This document shows, piece after piece, positions 12,020-24,204 of a DNA stretch of 64,000 nucleotides. Both the position numbers and the translations under genes were made by a program. How positions within the stretch are numbered: position 1 is the stretch's first letter; each line of letters begins with the position of its first letter. Under the pieces are notes generated by a model that worked only from the letters and a program-made list of their open reading frames with translations, did no database searches and was not told where the DNA came from. Source of the DNA: Heterocephalus glaber (lineage: Eukaryota; Chordata; Mammalia; Rodentia; Bathyergidae); NCBI RefSeq assembly GCF_000247695.1, contig NW_004624734.1:15103258-15167257 (forward strand), in the 5' to 3' direction.

Positions 12020-12437
12020 CAGTTCAGACAAAACATATCCCCCGAAAGACTCATGTGTTCACAGGTGTGGCTTTTGGAAGGTAAATAGATTATGAGATCG
12101 CTAACACATTGGATTAATCCACTGACGAGTTCATAGCCGAATGGACTATCAGGAGGAGGTGGTTCCCAGTTGGAGGAACCGGGTCTCTGGAGGTGTAACA
12201 TGGAAGGATCTACCTTGTTGCTCATTCTTTTTCCCTTTTTCTCTGCTTTCTGTCTATCAATAGGGGAGAAGCTTTCCTTCACTGTCCATTCTATCATTAG
12301 GTTTCTGCCTCCCTACAGGTCTAAAATCAATAACCATGAACTAGAACCTCTAAAGCTATAAACCAAAATGAACCTTTCCTCCTTTTAGTAGTTATCCTCA
12401 GGTATGTTTATCACAGCAATGGAAAACTGACTAACAT
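12020..12437 (+). mobile_element. Solo LTR, rodent MaLR-like family A
   Basis: Blocks are AACATATCCCCCGAAAGACT, CTCATGTGTTCACAGGTGTG, GGCTTTTGGAAGGTAAATAG, GGATTAATCCACTGACGAGT and ACCTTTCCTCCTTTTAGTAG. It ends GACTGACTAACATA-like (AACTGACTAACATA). Elements at 35305, 49090 and 58838 on the minus strand share these blocks, so this is the sense-strand reference copy in the window. No internal genes. Confidence 0.72.
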
Positions 12438-12439
12438 AG

Positions 12440-12874
12440 TACTCCAGTCTTATCAATTTTTTTTTCTGACACTAGTCTTCCCAAACATGCTCATGAGTAT
12501 GGGTTACAAGAGATATTGTGAATCCTGTCGCTGTCTAGTGGCTCTCATTCCACTTTTCCCTCCTGAACCCCTCTAGACTTGGTGTAGACATTATTTTAAG
12601 GAAATACTCTCTGCTTCCAGGTTTAGATTAGGTTCCTGTTCCATAAATTTTGAATGGAATTCTCTATCATTTCCACTACTGTATTCTATTATAATTTTAT
12701 ATTCTCTGGTTTATTTTCTTACTTTCTTCTTTTACCACAAGCTTTGCAGATAGATGTATTATCCATGTCTTTTTATTTTATGTACTTTAATGCTATGATT
12801 TATGGAACACTCTTGTTGCTAGAGAGATGGGCCTTCCCCAGGATTAGTTGATTCTTAGAGAATATAGAGTATAG
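12440..12874. other. No feature seen
   Basis: AT-rich unique DNA between an LTR and a DNA-transposon relic. Confidence 0.5.
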
Positions 12875-13108
12875 ATGCCCCCAATTTATGATAGTTTATC
12901 TTATTATTTTTTTACTTCACAATGGTGGGAAAGTGATAAGCATTCAGTGGAAAACATATTTCAAGTTTTGAAGTTTGATATGTTCCAGAGCTAGTGAGAC
13001 ACAGTACATAACTCTTGATGTTGGGCAGCAAACAGCCATGGGTCCCAATTAGCTCCTCCATCATGAGGGTAAACAACAGATACTCTCCAATATACTCTGT
13101 CGCTAAAT
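12875..13108 (+). mobile_element. Tigger-like DNA transposon relic
   Basis: The segment carries an ordered set of blocks I associate with a non-autonomous Tigger/mariner-class mammalian repeat: CCAATTTATGATAGTTTATC, TTCACAATGGTGGGAAAGTG, AAGCATTCAGTGGAAA, TTGATGTTGGGCAGCA and GAGGGTAAACAACAGATACT. The 3' terminal repeat is not visible because an LTR starts directly afterwards. Strand follows the remembered consensus. Confidence 0.6.
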
Positions 13109-13112
13109 TAAA

Positions 13113-13597
13113 ATGTTTGGTAATTGTGTTATGTCAACTTGACTTGAATAAAAACCATCTAGCAGACTAGTAAAGTCTGTGGATGCTTGACATACAGGCC
13201 AGTAAACTGATGGGGAAAGACCCACCCTAGATGTAGGTGGCACCATCCAATAGACTTCTCCTTGGATAGAAGGAAAAGAGAGAAAATGATGTGCGTGGGT
13301 TTAGGAAGCATTCCAGTCTTCACCATTGCCTTTGGATGTTCGTCTCCATTTTCTTCAGCTTCCAACATAGACTGCAGCTGTGGTTCTCTAGTAAGTTTCC
13401 AGACCTTCAACATTCAACAGCTAGTGGATCCTCCACTCTCCAGGGCAGGCAGCCACTATGCATTCTGCCACCTCAGATCCTACAGATGGCTCTTGTAGAC
13501 TATTCTGCCCCTGATCCTTTAAGACTACCTAACAACTAGCTTTGCATAGTTATACATATATTTCTACAGATTATTCTCTGTTCTAGAACCCTAATAC
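13113..13597 (+). mobile_element. MLT2-like LTR (ERVL), plus strand
   Basis: It starts with TGGTAATTGTGTTATGTCAACTTGACTTG-type sequence and contains a GGTGGCACCATCCAATAGAC block. It ends with TTATTCTCTGTTCTAGAACC followed by CTAATACAA, the diverged MLT2 3' terminus. It lies immediately 3' of the Tigger relic. No internal ERV genes are seen. Confidence 0.7.
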
Positions 13598-13599
13598 AA

Positions 13600-15838
13600 T
13601 AGGTTTTGTGTATTAAGAGTAATTTTTTCTTATAATATCTTGATCTTACAGTGGATTTATTCAGCTGTAGCCCTATTGTAGGTAGAAGAGTATCTCTACT
13701 TGTAGGGTCTTTCATACAGAAATCACCTAATCCAGAGTCAGCATCTCCAACTATCTGCTCTGTTGGGGTCACTCTCAGGACCATTACTACTCACCTGCAG
13801 TCCTCAAAGCCTGCTCCCAGACACCTAGGGAAAGTTCCTGTGTCCACAGCCTGCTGAAATCCTTCACACTAGTCAATCTTCAACCTGCTTACTCTGCCTC
13901 ATCTGCTCCTCCTCCTCCTGGAAAGCACAGTGAAGGCTCTTGCTCACATTTTTCCAACTCCTTCTACTCCTGAGTGCTTCATTGTATGGCCCCTCATGGT
14001 GTGGGGTGCTCCCTCTTGTCATCAGGGAGTATACCAAACTGTCTTTTCACTAGCAATCATCTTCTATTATGTTGGCCTTATGATACTTAAATAATAATGA
14101 AGTTTATGTTTAAAAAATAGAGATTAGATACCTTTTGTTCTTGTGAAATTTTCAGTGCCTATTTGCTAACCTGGAACTGCAATAAATGCTCTGTCTATAT
14201 AGCTATGTATCCATCATGAGTGGAATGAGAATAGTTTGATGCCAATTTAGAAATATGTCTAGTACATTATTAAAATCTGCTTCCCACACTTTCTATTCAT
14301 TATTAAAGAATGAGGCAAAGGCAATCATGTTTGACAGTAGGGTTTTTACAGTTTCTTCTAAATTATGCACTTCCAACATTGTATTTTGCTTGTAATATAA
14401 TTATCCTTGTTCCCTAGTTAAAAAATTATTTTCTCTACTTCTTAGTTTGATTGCTTTCAAGAACTTAATCCTTTGACAAAACATTTGGTTGAGAATAACA
14501 TGTACTTCATCCTGATATATCTTTCTAAATACTGTTCCATATGATTATACTTAAATATAATTAAAGAGCACTTCAACTGTTTTGTGATCTGACAGTTGTG
14601 GGTGAGATACAGGAGAAAATATTCAAGGAGATGAAAAGAGGAGAGGCAAGGATGGTTTATTTTGGACGCTTGGGTTGGCAACACTCACATCTCTGCTGGT
14701 CACACCTGCCATATGTTGGCTTCTCTTTTCCTCCAACTGTTTTCCTTCCTACAAATATTTTCAAGGCAGGAGATATTGCTTCCCACTTCAGGATCTGAGA
14801 AGTGATTATGTTTGCATACCAAGTAGTTTGACATTTTCTGAAGTGTATCAGTGGTGAGTTCTGGCTTTGTTATCTTGTCTTGGGGTAGTTGTACTATTCA
14901 TCTCCAGAGCCTCTACCTCCAAGTACTGAAAAGCCAATCTTTTTGTTTCTTCAAATTTCTCTATTACTGGGATTTCTAGTCCCTAAGACGGGTTGACAAG
15001 GGTGGAGAGGAAAATTTGGTTTGTTTTAGAAAATAAAATGAAACTCTGAAGACCATACTGTAGAAGGCAAACTCTCCGGCACCTACCCTGCAAAATGAGC
15101 CCTGTCAGTGGAGCTATGTCCAGAATGCAGGGAAGTGGGAGACGAAGCAGTTTAAATAAAGATGAGAGTCACATTGTCTCTCCTTTTCTCTCTGCTCATT
15201 TTTTGAACTCAAATCCTGTCAAAAACCCAATTCCTCCTGAAGATAAAGAATAACATTTTAGTTATAGGCTAAGATAGTGTTTTCCAGATTCTTCAGAGTA
15301 CTTTTCCTGGTTCCTTTTCATTTTCAATGTAACTCATTTTTTCCCCCATCCATCTTCCTTTTTCTTTTGATTCTTTCTGCTTGATAATTGTGGTAAAGTA
15401 ATTCCTTTAAAGTTTTAGCTTGCAGAAGCAATTAAATGAAATCTCTGGAGGCCAGAGCAATAAAAAGTCATGGTTTTTACTTATAATATGGAAATTAGGA
15501 ATAAAAGTTATGTGATGAAGAGCCACCAAAGCAATTGGGGTGTGTTCTGAGTCTTTCTACCAAACAGGTCCATTAAGGTTGAGACATATTTAACATTGCC
15601 CTGACTTGGGTCTTAGAACAATGCCTCTACGCAAAATATGTCCATTAGCACAGATAATGATTAAGGGTGGGATTCATTAACTCTAACACAAATATAAGCT
15701 AGAGTCAAGGTTGCAGTGAGGTTCCACAGCTTCCAATCAATTAACTATTTGAAAAGAAAGTAGAAAAACCAGACAAGAAAAAAAAAGTCCAGTCTGAGTA
15801 AAGAATTATGCTGAAGGTAAAAATGCCCTGAGATATTG
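13600..15838. other. No gene; unique sequence
   Basis: No recognised repeat or exon. The part 13650-14050 is somewhat GC-richer than average and holds short open frames on both strands without recognisable products. The rest is AT-rich. Confidence 0.5.
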
Positions 15839-15874
15839 AAACTTATTTGCAATTTTTTTTTTGGTACAATATAT

Positions 15875-15974
15875 ATTTTTTGTTTTGTTTTTGTTTTGTT
15901 TTTGTTTTGTTTTTTGGCACCAGGGATCGAACTCGGGTCAGGCAGCAAAACCACTGAGCTAAATCCCTGGCCCA
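15875..15974 (-). mobile_element. ID SINE with (TTTTG)n tail, clear target-site duplication
   Basis: On the minus strand the element begins GGGCCAGGGATTTAGCTCAG (A box TAGCTCAGTGG), has a shortened middle, then a B-box-like GTTCGATCCCTGGTGCC. It ends in an A-rich tail of AAAAC units (15881-15918 on the plus strand). A 12-base duplication GGTACAATATAT flanks it at 15863-15874 and 15975-15986. The middle of the element is about 10-15 bases shorter than in the other copies. Confidence 0.92.
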
Positions 15975-15986
15975 GGTACAATATAT

Positions 15987-17025
15987 TTTTAACAAAGGGA
16001 TTTTAGTCTCAATCATGGGCCGATATCAAGTTATTCATGACATTAATTTATTTCTTAATTATATATATATATTTGTTGCTGGTGGTGGGAAAGGAGGGGT
16101 GAATTAAATCTACAACTTTAAATGTAAACTATATACCAGAAACTTGAAAGTAATCAAGTTGAAATGATATATGGTTAAGAATTAATGCTAAACCCAAGAT
16201 AAACTTGCTACTCTGACTCTTCTGCCTCCTCTTCCCTTTTTTAGATTTTTTAAAGTGAAATTTACATTGTCTGGTCATGGCTTTTCTGGCTAAATAGTAA
16301 ATTTTCAGTCTTTGAAGAGACAGTGAGACCTGGTAAATGAGTATATTTCTCAAACTTTTTAAAAACAGGTTTTGCCATGGCACTAAGTCTTGGCCAATGT
16401 GAGTGATCTAAGCAGAAGTCTCTTGGTCCTTCTTGGAAGATGAACAAACTTGAGGGCAAAAAAATAACCTTTTTAATTTACTTTCTACCTTATTATTTGC
16501 TGTCGATAGATTGCAGGTTAATGTCTGGAGTCTCTGCAGCTATTATGAACCCTGGGGTAATTTTATAATAGAAAATATTCATGGAAGCAGAAAACTACAA
16601 GAAGTACTAGGAAGTGGGCCCACCAAAACCAATATAACTTTGGATTAATGTTCTCATAATGCTCTTACATACACAGGCAAAATCTTGCCTGTTTAAAGCA
16701 GTGTACTTAAGTATTGGTAGAAGCTGAAAACAATACCTTATCAATATAAATTTCCTTTTAAATTCTTTTTTATAGGCTAATAGTCTCAATTTACCCCAAA
16801 AAGAATCTGAAGAGCTTAGCTTTTTTCTTTTCCTCCTTACCAATTTCCTCTGCAACACTCTGATTTTTTCTTTGTTTTTCCCAAAACGTAGTCATAGCTT
16901 TTAAAATTCATGGTTTTTACCAGCAGAAAGATGTAAGATCAAATATTTTATGAACCATGTCTTCTCAAAGATTTGCTTGACTCTTTGTACCTGTATCCTC
17001 ACCTGAAAAGTATGGACAGTGAAAA
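15987..17025. other. No feature seen
   Basis: AT-rich, with a short (TA)n near 16060-16072. No gene is recognised. Confidence 0.5.
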
Positions 17026-17029
17026 CAAG

Positions 17030-17095
17030 GAATAGATAAATAATATGCAAAGCATTTAGAATAGCACCTGGCATACAGTAAGTACTCATTAAACT
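17030..17095 (+). mobile_element. MIR 3' end fragment
   Basis: TAGCACCTGGCATACAGTAA followed by GTACTCATTAAA matches the MIR 3' region (AGTGCCTGGCACATAGTAAG, CTCAATAAA). Confidence 0.5.
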
Positions 17096-17404
17096 AAGTT
17101 ACTACTGTGTTTTCAGTATGATTAACATTCTCAACGTAAATTATATGGAGAACTTTAAGCTTAGCCACAGAGGTTATGTTTAATTGGACAGGGACCAATT
17201 TAACAACCCTTCCAGTGCTCCAAGATAAATGTCATGCCCTTCTCCAATCGTGTTCACCCTCTGTGGGACTGGAAGAAAGGCCCTGATTCTTTTCACACTT
17301 TGCTCATACTACTTGCTTTTCCATGCTGAACATTCTAATTGTGGTAGTGATATTTAAAAAAATGAAATCCAATAATCTCAAACATTAGAAACAATTAATA
17401 GTGC

Positions 17405-17640
17405 TGTCCTTAAAAGAACAGGCTTCAGATGTAGATGGACCAGCATTAGATTTTCATCTGTCATAGCTGTGAGACAATTATGCCACTTAATTTAGCTTTT
17501 CGAGTCTGTCTCTCCATCTACCCAGGGCTGAAAGTACTATTTGCATTTAGATGGTGCTGGTGACCCTCAGCTGAGATAATGCATGTAAGAACACCAACAG
17601 GACACCAGGCATTTCACAAATGCTCAGCAAATTGAGACAG
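17405..17640 (+). mobile_element. MIR SINE relic, near full length
   Basis: The order is an AGATGTAGATGGACCAGC block, GTCATAGCTGTGAGACAA, CACTTAATTTAGCTTTTCGA, GAGATAATGCATGTAAGAA and GACACCAGGCATTTCACAAA, then TGCTCAGCAAAT. This follows sense MIR from the tRNA-like region to the 3' end. Confidence 0.65.
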
Positions 17641-17644
17641 TTAA

Positions 17645-18425
17645 TCTTGAGTATTAATAAGAATGCCAATAAAAAGGAATAATCACATTTTAATATAAGC
17701 CAATAATTCATTGATCCAGTTAAGATCATCCAGAAAAAAAATACAATAATATAAAAACTGTTAAGAAATGGAGTAAAAAGCCACATGGATATTTTCCTAG
17801 GAATAAACCTTTGGAAATCTGGAGAAATGAAAATTCATGCTCGAGTTAGCATTTAAAACTCATATTTCTTCATTTTGTTTTCTCCACATATGTGTGCCTT
17901 TTTAAGTTGATTTATATAAGCTTTGAGGAGAAATGGTTTTGAAAAAGTTTTAAAGGGCAGCAAATGGAAAGATCAATAGACTTAGAGAGATAGAGGAAGA
18001 TAAAATTGTAGTTAAAATGATATGAACCTGAATTATTGAGGAGACAAGGGAACATTAGGATTTGTTTGACTTACTAGCTGAAACTGGGCTGGAGGGAGGG
18101 CCTTAGATACACTACCTTAGATACACTGCTACATGTGTATCTACTCTCATGAGAGTTTTTATATTTTCACAATAGTATAGGCAGTAGAATGAGTCTCCAA
18201 GTACCTGAATCTCAGCATCAAAAACCGTTTATACATTGTCATCCCTGGTTCATCTATTTCCTCTCATCTTTCCTTTGCCAGTTGGGGTTAATACTACCTA
18301 AGAGAGAGGTGAATCACTCTGCCCTCACATAGTTTCTATTCTGAGAAAGTATATTTTAATGGATATTTTCAAATTAATGAAGCAAGCTTCATGTAGCGAA
18401 ATTTGGCTAAATGCTGTGAGAGTGT
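17645..18425. other. No gene; short tandem duplication at 18101-18128
   Basis: Unique AT-rich DNA. Two adjacent 14-base units CCTTAGATACACTA and CCTTAGATACACTG sit at 18101-18128. Confidence 0.5.
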
Positions 18426-18429
18426 AGAG

Positions 18430-18960
18430 AGAGAAAATGAAATCACACAGAAGATGGGAGAAGCTTCTCAGAGAACAACATGATTTTGAATTAGTTAGAT
18501 GAAGAACAGGACAAGCTGGAAACCCAGACAAAGGGAAAATGTGACCCAAGCTCATAGGAATGAAGTAGCATTATGAGGGGGAAAATGGCAAGTGTTTGTT
18601 ATAGCTGGAAGGTAAAGACTAAGGAATGGAGGGGTACTGGCAGAAGCTAAAGAGAAATATAGGCATAGGTTCATGACCAAAGACCTTGCACTTGAGGGTG
18701 AGCAATATAGGTGTAATCTTGGACGATATTGCTGGAATTGGATAATGTTGGGAGCTGTAGAGGTTAAAGTTGGGAAGTTAAAGATCATATAACATAATCT
18801 TGATTTTATTGATAGTTTTAAAGTTCAACCTATGGAAATAGCCCTTGAAAGCTTTGAAGTAAACAACATAGTTTTGCTTTTTAGATGGATCATTCTGATC
18901 ACATTGTACAGAAAGGATTGGAGGAAGCTAACAGTAGAAACAGGTTTACTAATCAGAACA
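18430..18960 (-). mobile_element. LINE-2 (L2) relic
   Basis: Plus-strand phrases such as GAGAAGCTTCTCAGAGAAC, GGCAAGTGTTTGTTATAGCTGG, AAAGACCTTGCACTTGAGGG, TTTTATTGATAGTTTTAAAG and GATGGATCATTCTGATCACA follow the reversed L2 ORF2 end region. It is strongly decayed, with no usable open frame. The call rests on ordered similarity to remembered consensus. Confidence 0.55.
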
Positions 18961-21900
18961 TCATTTAATAAATTTATTTGAGAGAATTTGATTAGATCTA
19001 AATATATGGCAGAGATTTCTAAAATGATGCATGAAAATATCCCTCCTGTTCACTGTTTACAATTTTGAATGTGCATTAATTTTAAATAATTCACATTATT
19101 TTGACCCTTGTCTGTAAAATATATCATCATTCTCTTCGCTTCTGCTCTCATATGTCTTATCCTCTCACCCTTCCAGAAATTTCTGGAATAAAATATATTT
19201 TACATGAAATAGATTTAAAAATTATGATTTCTTTCTATTAATTTTATGTATATTTGGAGATATTTTGAATAGATCATTATTTATTGTGTCTTAGTTTATT
19301 TTTTTAACCCACATTTCTAATCTGTGACGCTTCTTAGAGTATTTTGGAGTTGAGTCAATTTCCTGATGGTACAAAATTTACAATATACCAATAGTCCAAG
19401 AGTAAAAATTATTTTTAGTTGTTTTTTAATTAAGAACATTCAGGTAGTGTTAATATGAATGAACCATAATTCAAATTTTAAAATTTTAAATTGATTTCTG
19501 TTTTGTCAAATTCTGACATTGAGAAACAGGTACAAATATAAAGGAGGTATTTCATAATTGAAGTTTTATTCTTCAGGTAATTACCTTAATCTTTCAAACA
19601 GCTTTCTGGACAAAATATAACTCTCCTGAAATAGCATTATTTTTTAGAATTACCTTGCCATCTCTATTATAGCTTATGACCTCAGCATATGAGGATTGTG
19701 TGGCCTCATTCCAGAGAGTAATTTACCACCAGGTCAAAACTATACAGCAACACAGCACCATAACTATCAATCACTAATACTTAGATATCAATGCCACTTT
19801 TAAAAAAAAAGTCACCCTGTGTGTCCGTCATTACCTCTTTTGGGACGACCACTTGCAATTTATATTAAGCTAGAAAAAATGTTTTCTGAAAATAGTCCAT
19901 TGACCTACTTAGAGTAAAGTTATCTAAAAAAAAAAAATATGATAGAATCTTTGTCAGCCTGATGTAGGTTCCCAGGTGAAACCATGGAGCTTTTGCAAGC
20001 AATCTAAGCAGCTGAACAGGTTTTCTCAAGATTTTCCCAGGCAGAATCATTGGAATTAGGACTAGAAAAAATGTAAACCTTCTGTGTTTAAAAGTTGCCC
20101 TTCATTGTGAACTCTTTCCTATTAGCCAACATTCTTAAGATGGGGCGTAATTTTGTTTATTACTTACAGAAACACTCAAACTCTCCCCAAACATAGCACA
20201 CATTTTTATCATGATATAGAAAGCAGGAACCAAACATAAACATTTAAAAGGAAATTACTATTCAACAAGAACAGCTCCAAAATTATATACATTAGAGGAA
20301 GAAAAACATACTCTATTGTTTAGACTTCCCTTGTTCCTGAAGGAAATCCCTTATGTAAATAGTAGTTAAAACTTGCAAGGTAAAACTCTGTAAGTCACAG
20401 ATCAATTTCTGTGACGTTGAATTTGGAATGCTTGCTTCTTTCATCTAGTGTAGGGGACAAAATAGGCAGGAGCATGAGATTGGTAGTTCAATGGATTTAA
20501 GATTCCATGATATGAGGCATTGGTTATCCCATTCTCCTTCTGGTGGAAATATTCCTATTATATGCCAGCTTAGGTCAAAATCCTCACAGAGTAGATACCA
20601 CAAATACTTTTACAGGGTCTCACAATACCATTAAAATTTTGAGAAGAGCCTTCCAAGTCATAGATAGTAAATAATATCAGGTGGATACCTAAATGAATGA
20701 ATATGCATTTGCTTGTCTTTATAAGACCAGAATTCATTGTTCTAATTTTTTTCCACAAATGAATTATATTAAAAATTTTAGATGAGCATATTCCTTTAAT
20801 TTTCATAACTCTGAACCTAACTCAGGAATTGTGAGGATTCCAGGACATTTCTGAAAGTTATGATTGTCCTACACCATTAAATTAGTCATTATTTGCTCAT
20901 GCTAATTCTTAAACTATATTTATGCATAAAGCATAGAAAAGAAAGAATGCCATGACAGTTTCTGAGTCTCTGCTGAGATTTATCATGTCCAGGAGAGTGA
21001 GTAGGAAAAACATGAAGCTTATAATTTGTAACTTGTTACTCATAATTGTTAAAACAACAAATCATCTCATTAGTGAATGTTACCTTTAATTTAAATATTT
21101 AGATTTTTGATGATGGAATGGCGTTGCATACTACCATGGAGGTGGGGTTTGGAAATGATCATGAAACAGAAGTCATGAATCTGTCTTTATTTAGTGACAC
21201 CGAAAGTCACAACTTTTTCAAAACAGAAAATAAGATCTTACCATTATTGTGTCCAGGCTCAAGGTCTATCCACAACCCTATGGACTTAATTTGGGAATCC
21301 CTTTGGTTAAAACTTGTGTTTGAATCCACCAATAATTTGAATACCCATAAAACAGATGAATAGGTGTGAGACTTATATGGTAAAATCAGCAGAAAGTAAG
21401 TCAAAATACTAACTTCATAAGGTCGAAAGTTTCCTGCATTCATAACAGGGCTCTATTCTGAAAAGATTCCTATGGTAACCTTTGACAAAATCATATCTCA
21501 TGAAGTAATCAGCAGATGTGAAAATTCTTCATGCTAGTTTTACAAAATTGTTTCAAAGGTTGAAGTTTCTGTCTTTGCTAAATCAGAAACAAAGTATTAA
21601 TCAGAAATTGCATATGTGTACTTTAACATTTCCCATTTCCCATTAATACATTCCAGAAATCTGATTTGAAAGTTTCAACTAAAAGCCAATTAAGAAGATT
21701 TTCATGTGTTATAAGTAATAGAATCTAATGCCTCTTAATTTCTGCCGCCAAATAAATGCCAGAATGAAAGTTGCAGGGAAATGTGAACTATGTATTTCTC
21801 ATGAGCAAAAGGAGTCATTGCATTGAGGGTGAGATTCAGAATGGTGCTTTCAGGAAGGCGTTTTGGCATGTGCTCATGGAAACTTGATGGCCCACGAGAA

Positions 21901-22155
21901 TAGTGGCAAATTTGCTTTTTCAGTGAATCAAGAAATTAACTCTCTGGCTTAAACACCAGTAGTTGGACATTCACCTGGAATATTTCTCTTTCTTATGGAA
22001 TTCCAACTTGTCAGCAACTATGATTAATAAGGACATGGAAAGAAAAAAATTCTTACTCTGGTCAAATGATTTGGGGAATAAGTTTAGCTTATTCCTGTTT
22101 TTGGCTTGGAATAAAAACTATTCCAAACCACAAATGAGATGACCTGGCATAATCA
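18961..22155. other. No gene; long repeat-poor stretch
   Basis: AT-rich unique DNA with short homopolymers (A9 near 19801, A12 near 19926). No exon, RNA gene or transposon family was recognised in about 3.2 kb. Confidence 0.5.
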
Positions 22156-22159
22156 TCCA

Positions 22160-22240
22160 ACTCTCTTTCCTCTTCTCTCCCTCTGTCTCCGCTCTTACCT
22201 CTCTCTCTCCCTCTCTCTCTCCCCCTCTCTCTCTCCCCCC
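22160..22240. repeat. (CT)n / pyrimidine tract
   Basis: About 80 bases almost purely C and T on the plus strand, made of CTCTCTCTCC and CCCCCTCTCT units. Confidence 0.95.
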
Positions 22241-22488
22241 AATTTCTGTACATATGAATATGTGTTTATTTAAAATCATCAGAAGTTTCACTATATTGGG
22301 TTTGTTTCTTTAAGATTCATCTTGTCACTTTCCACTGGAGACCTCTGCTTCCTTTTGGCATACATATGTCTACAATAAACTGTACATCTACGGGCTCTGG
22401 GTCCACAATTATTTATTCTCTTTTGGGCTCTAATGATATATAAATTCCATGATCATTCTCTTGTGCTTTATTGGGGTGTGATGGTTAA

Positions 22489-22880
22489 TTTTATGTTCCA
22501 GATTGGCTAGACTATGCCTCCCCTATATTTGATCAAACATCAGTCTAGATGTCAATGTAAAGTTACTTTTTGTATTAGATGAAAATTTAAATTATTAGAC
22601 TATGAGTAAAGCAAAATGCCCATAGTGTGGGTGGGCCTTACCTAAGCTGTTAAAAGCCTTAGTTGAAAAAGACTGAGTTTCCCTAACAAAAAGTCTTTAA
22701 TGAAACTTCAGACTTGAACTGCTGTTTCCTGCTCTCCAGACTGCTGGCTTGTGCTAAAGACTTTAACCTCCCCAATGCCTAAAATTGCAAGGGCCAATTC
22801 CTTAAAAAAGAAACTCTCTATTTTGTTGTATTTGTCTGACCGACCTCCCAACCCCTTTTATTGGTTCTGTTTGGAGAAGG
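22489..22880 (+). mobile_element. MLT2B-like LTR (ERVL)
   Basis: It starts TGATGGTTAATTTTATGTTC and continues with TTGGCTAGACTATG, a CATCAGTCTAGATGT block, TGAGTAAAGCAAAATGCCCA, TAGTGTGGGTGGGCCTTACC and AGGGCCAATTCCTTAAAAAA, ending near TTGGTTCTGTTTGGAGAAG. The order matches MLT2B closely. It is a solo LTR without internal sequence. Confidence 0.82.
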
Positions 22881-22884
22881 GAGA

Positions 22885-23785
22885 CTAGCAGGAGATAAAC
22901 AGCCATGTGGGTAGAGGGATACAGTGTTTTAAATGTGGCCTGATTTTTTTTCCCCTTTTCTCCAGATGACTTGTGCCTGGCAAATTTCAGATTATGGTGA
23001 TTTTCATGACCACATGAAAGCAGGATAAAAAGTTATTTCTGGGGCCCTATAATGTAGCAAAGATTCTGCTTCCGTAGGTCTAGGATGGGATGACTTTCCT
23101 ACTAAGTACCCTGAATCTACCCCAACACACATGCTTTGTGCAATTCAGTTAGATACAATGGCTGTGGGAACACCACATTTCAAGGCAGCTGGTATTCTCA
23201 TGGGCCATCAAGTTTCTATGTGGACACACCAAAAGGCCTGCTAGAAAGCACCATTTCAAAAGTCACCCTCTCTGTAGTGACTTCTTTTGCTCATGAGTGA
23301 TATAGTCCACATTGCCTTGAAACATTTATTCTGGTATTTATTTGGTGAAATAAATTCAGAGGTATTAAGATTCTATTTCCTGTAACACATGAAATTCTTA
23401 ATTGCCTTTCAGGAAGGCAGCACAGATTATTGGAACAAGGCATTCAGAGCAATCAAGAATGCCTAGGAGTTTGAGAATGGTGATGATGAAATAGCATGAA
23501 CACCCTTTCCCTCCTAGATTCTAATTCATGCATTTTAGAGCAAGCAAAAGGAACTTTAGAATAAGACAAATAAAATTATAACTTCATGACACAGTAGAAG
23601 CAGGTTAAAAATCATAGAATTTGCAGGAACCATTGACTTCACTTCCTACAGGACAGTTTCTCTCATGAATTTATAATTTTGTCTAAGATCATCCACGCCA
23701 GGTGGCCACCACAACCTGAGAACATCCAATTGTGAAATATTGATGGATTCTCAAGTAGCATGTTGCATTTTATACTATGTTATTT
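22885..23785. other. No feature seen
   Basis: Unique DNA with no recognised gene or repeat. Confidence 0.5.
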
Positions 23786-23789
23786 CCTT

Positions 23790-23960
23790 AATCCTTCATT
23801 CACTAACCTGCCAAACATCTGTCAAATATGGACTACATTTCAAGACTGGGGAAGACATGAGGACATAAGAATAAAATAGGTCTTATTCTTATGGAGTTCA
23901 TCATTAATGAAAAATAGAAATCATTTATACAAATACACACAGAATCACAGTAGAATGCTT
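23790..23960 (-). mobile_element. Possible L2 3' end
   Basis: TCCTTCATTCACTAACCTGC, AAATATGGACTACATTT, then 'gactggggaagacatgagga' and CTTATTCTTATGGAGTTCAT follow the reversed L2 3' end (ATTCATTCAACAAATATTTA ... CTGGGGATACA ... CCCTCATGGAGCTTAC). Confidence 0.5.
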
Positions 23961-24034
23961 CCAATAAAAACTTTAAGTACAAGTTCTTTTTAGGTGGTGA
24001 ACTTATTAAGGAATAAAACATCGATTAGCATGGA

Positions 24035-24200
24035 TTTTTGAAATGAGATGGACCTGAGCCATTAGTTATGATCTTGGATAAGTGTCTTACTTCTCTAAAC
24101 TGAAAAACAGGGATAACTATAGTCTCTATCTCACAGGATGATGAAATTAAACCAAGACAATGCCTGCAACATACTCATTCAATACCTGTCTTATACTGAT
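24035..24200 (+). mobile_element. MIR SINE relic
   Basis: ATGATCTTGGATAAGTGTCT, TACTTCTCTAAACTGAAAAA, CAGGGATAACTATAGTCTCT, CTCACAGGATGATGAAATTA and AATGCCTGCAACATACTCA follow the sense MIR core and 3' part. Confidence 0.68.
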
Positions 24201-24204
24201 CGCT

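Noticed and set aside
9618..13597. Full ERVL provirus with two LTRs (MLT2-like LTRs at 9618 and 13113)
   Set aside because: The two LTRs are in opposite orientations and no gag or pol sequence lies between them, so they are independent solo LTRs.
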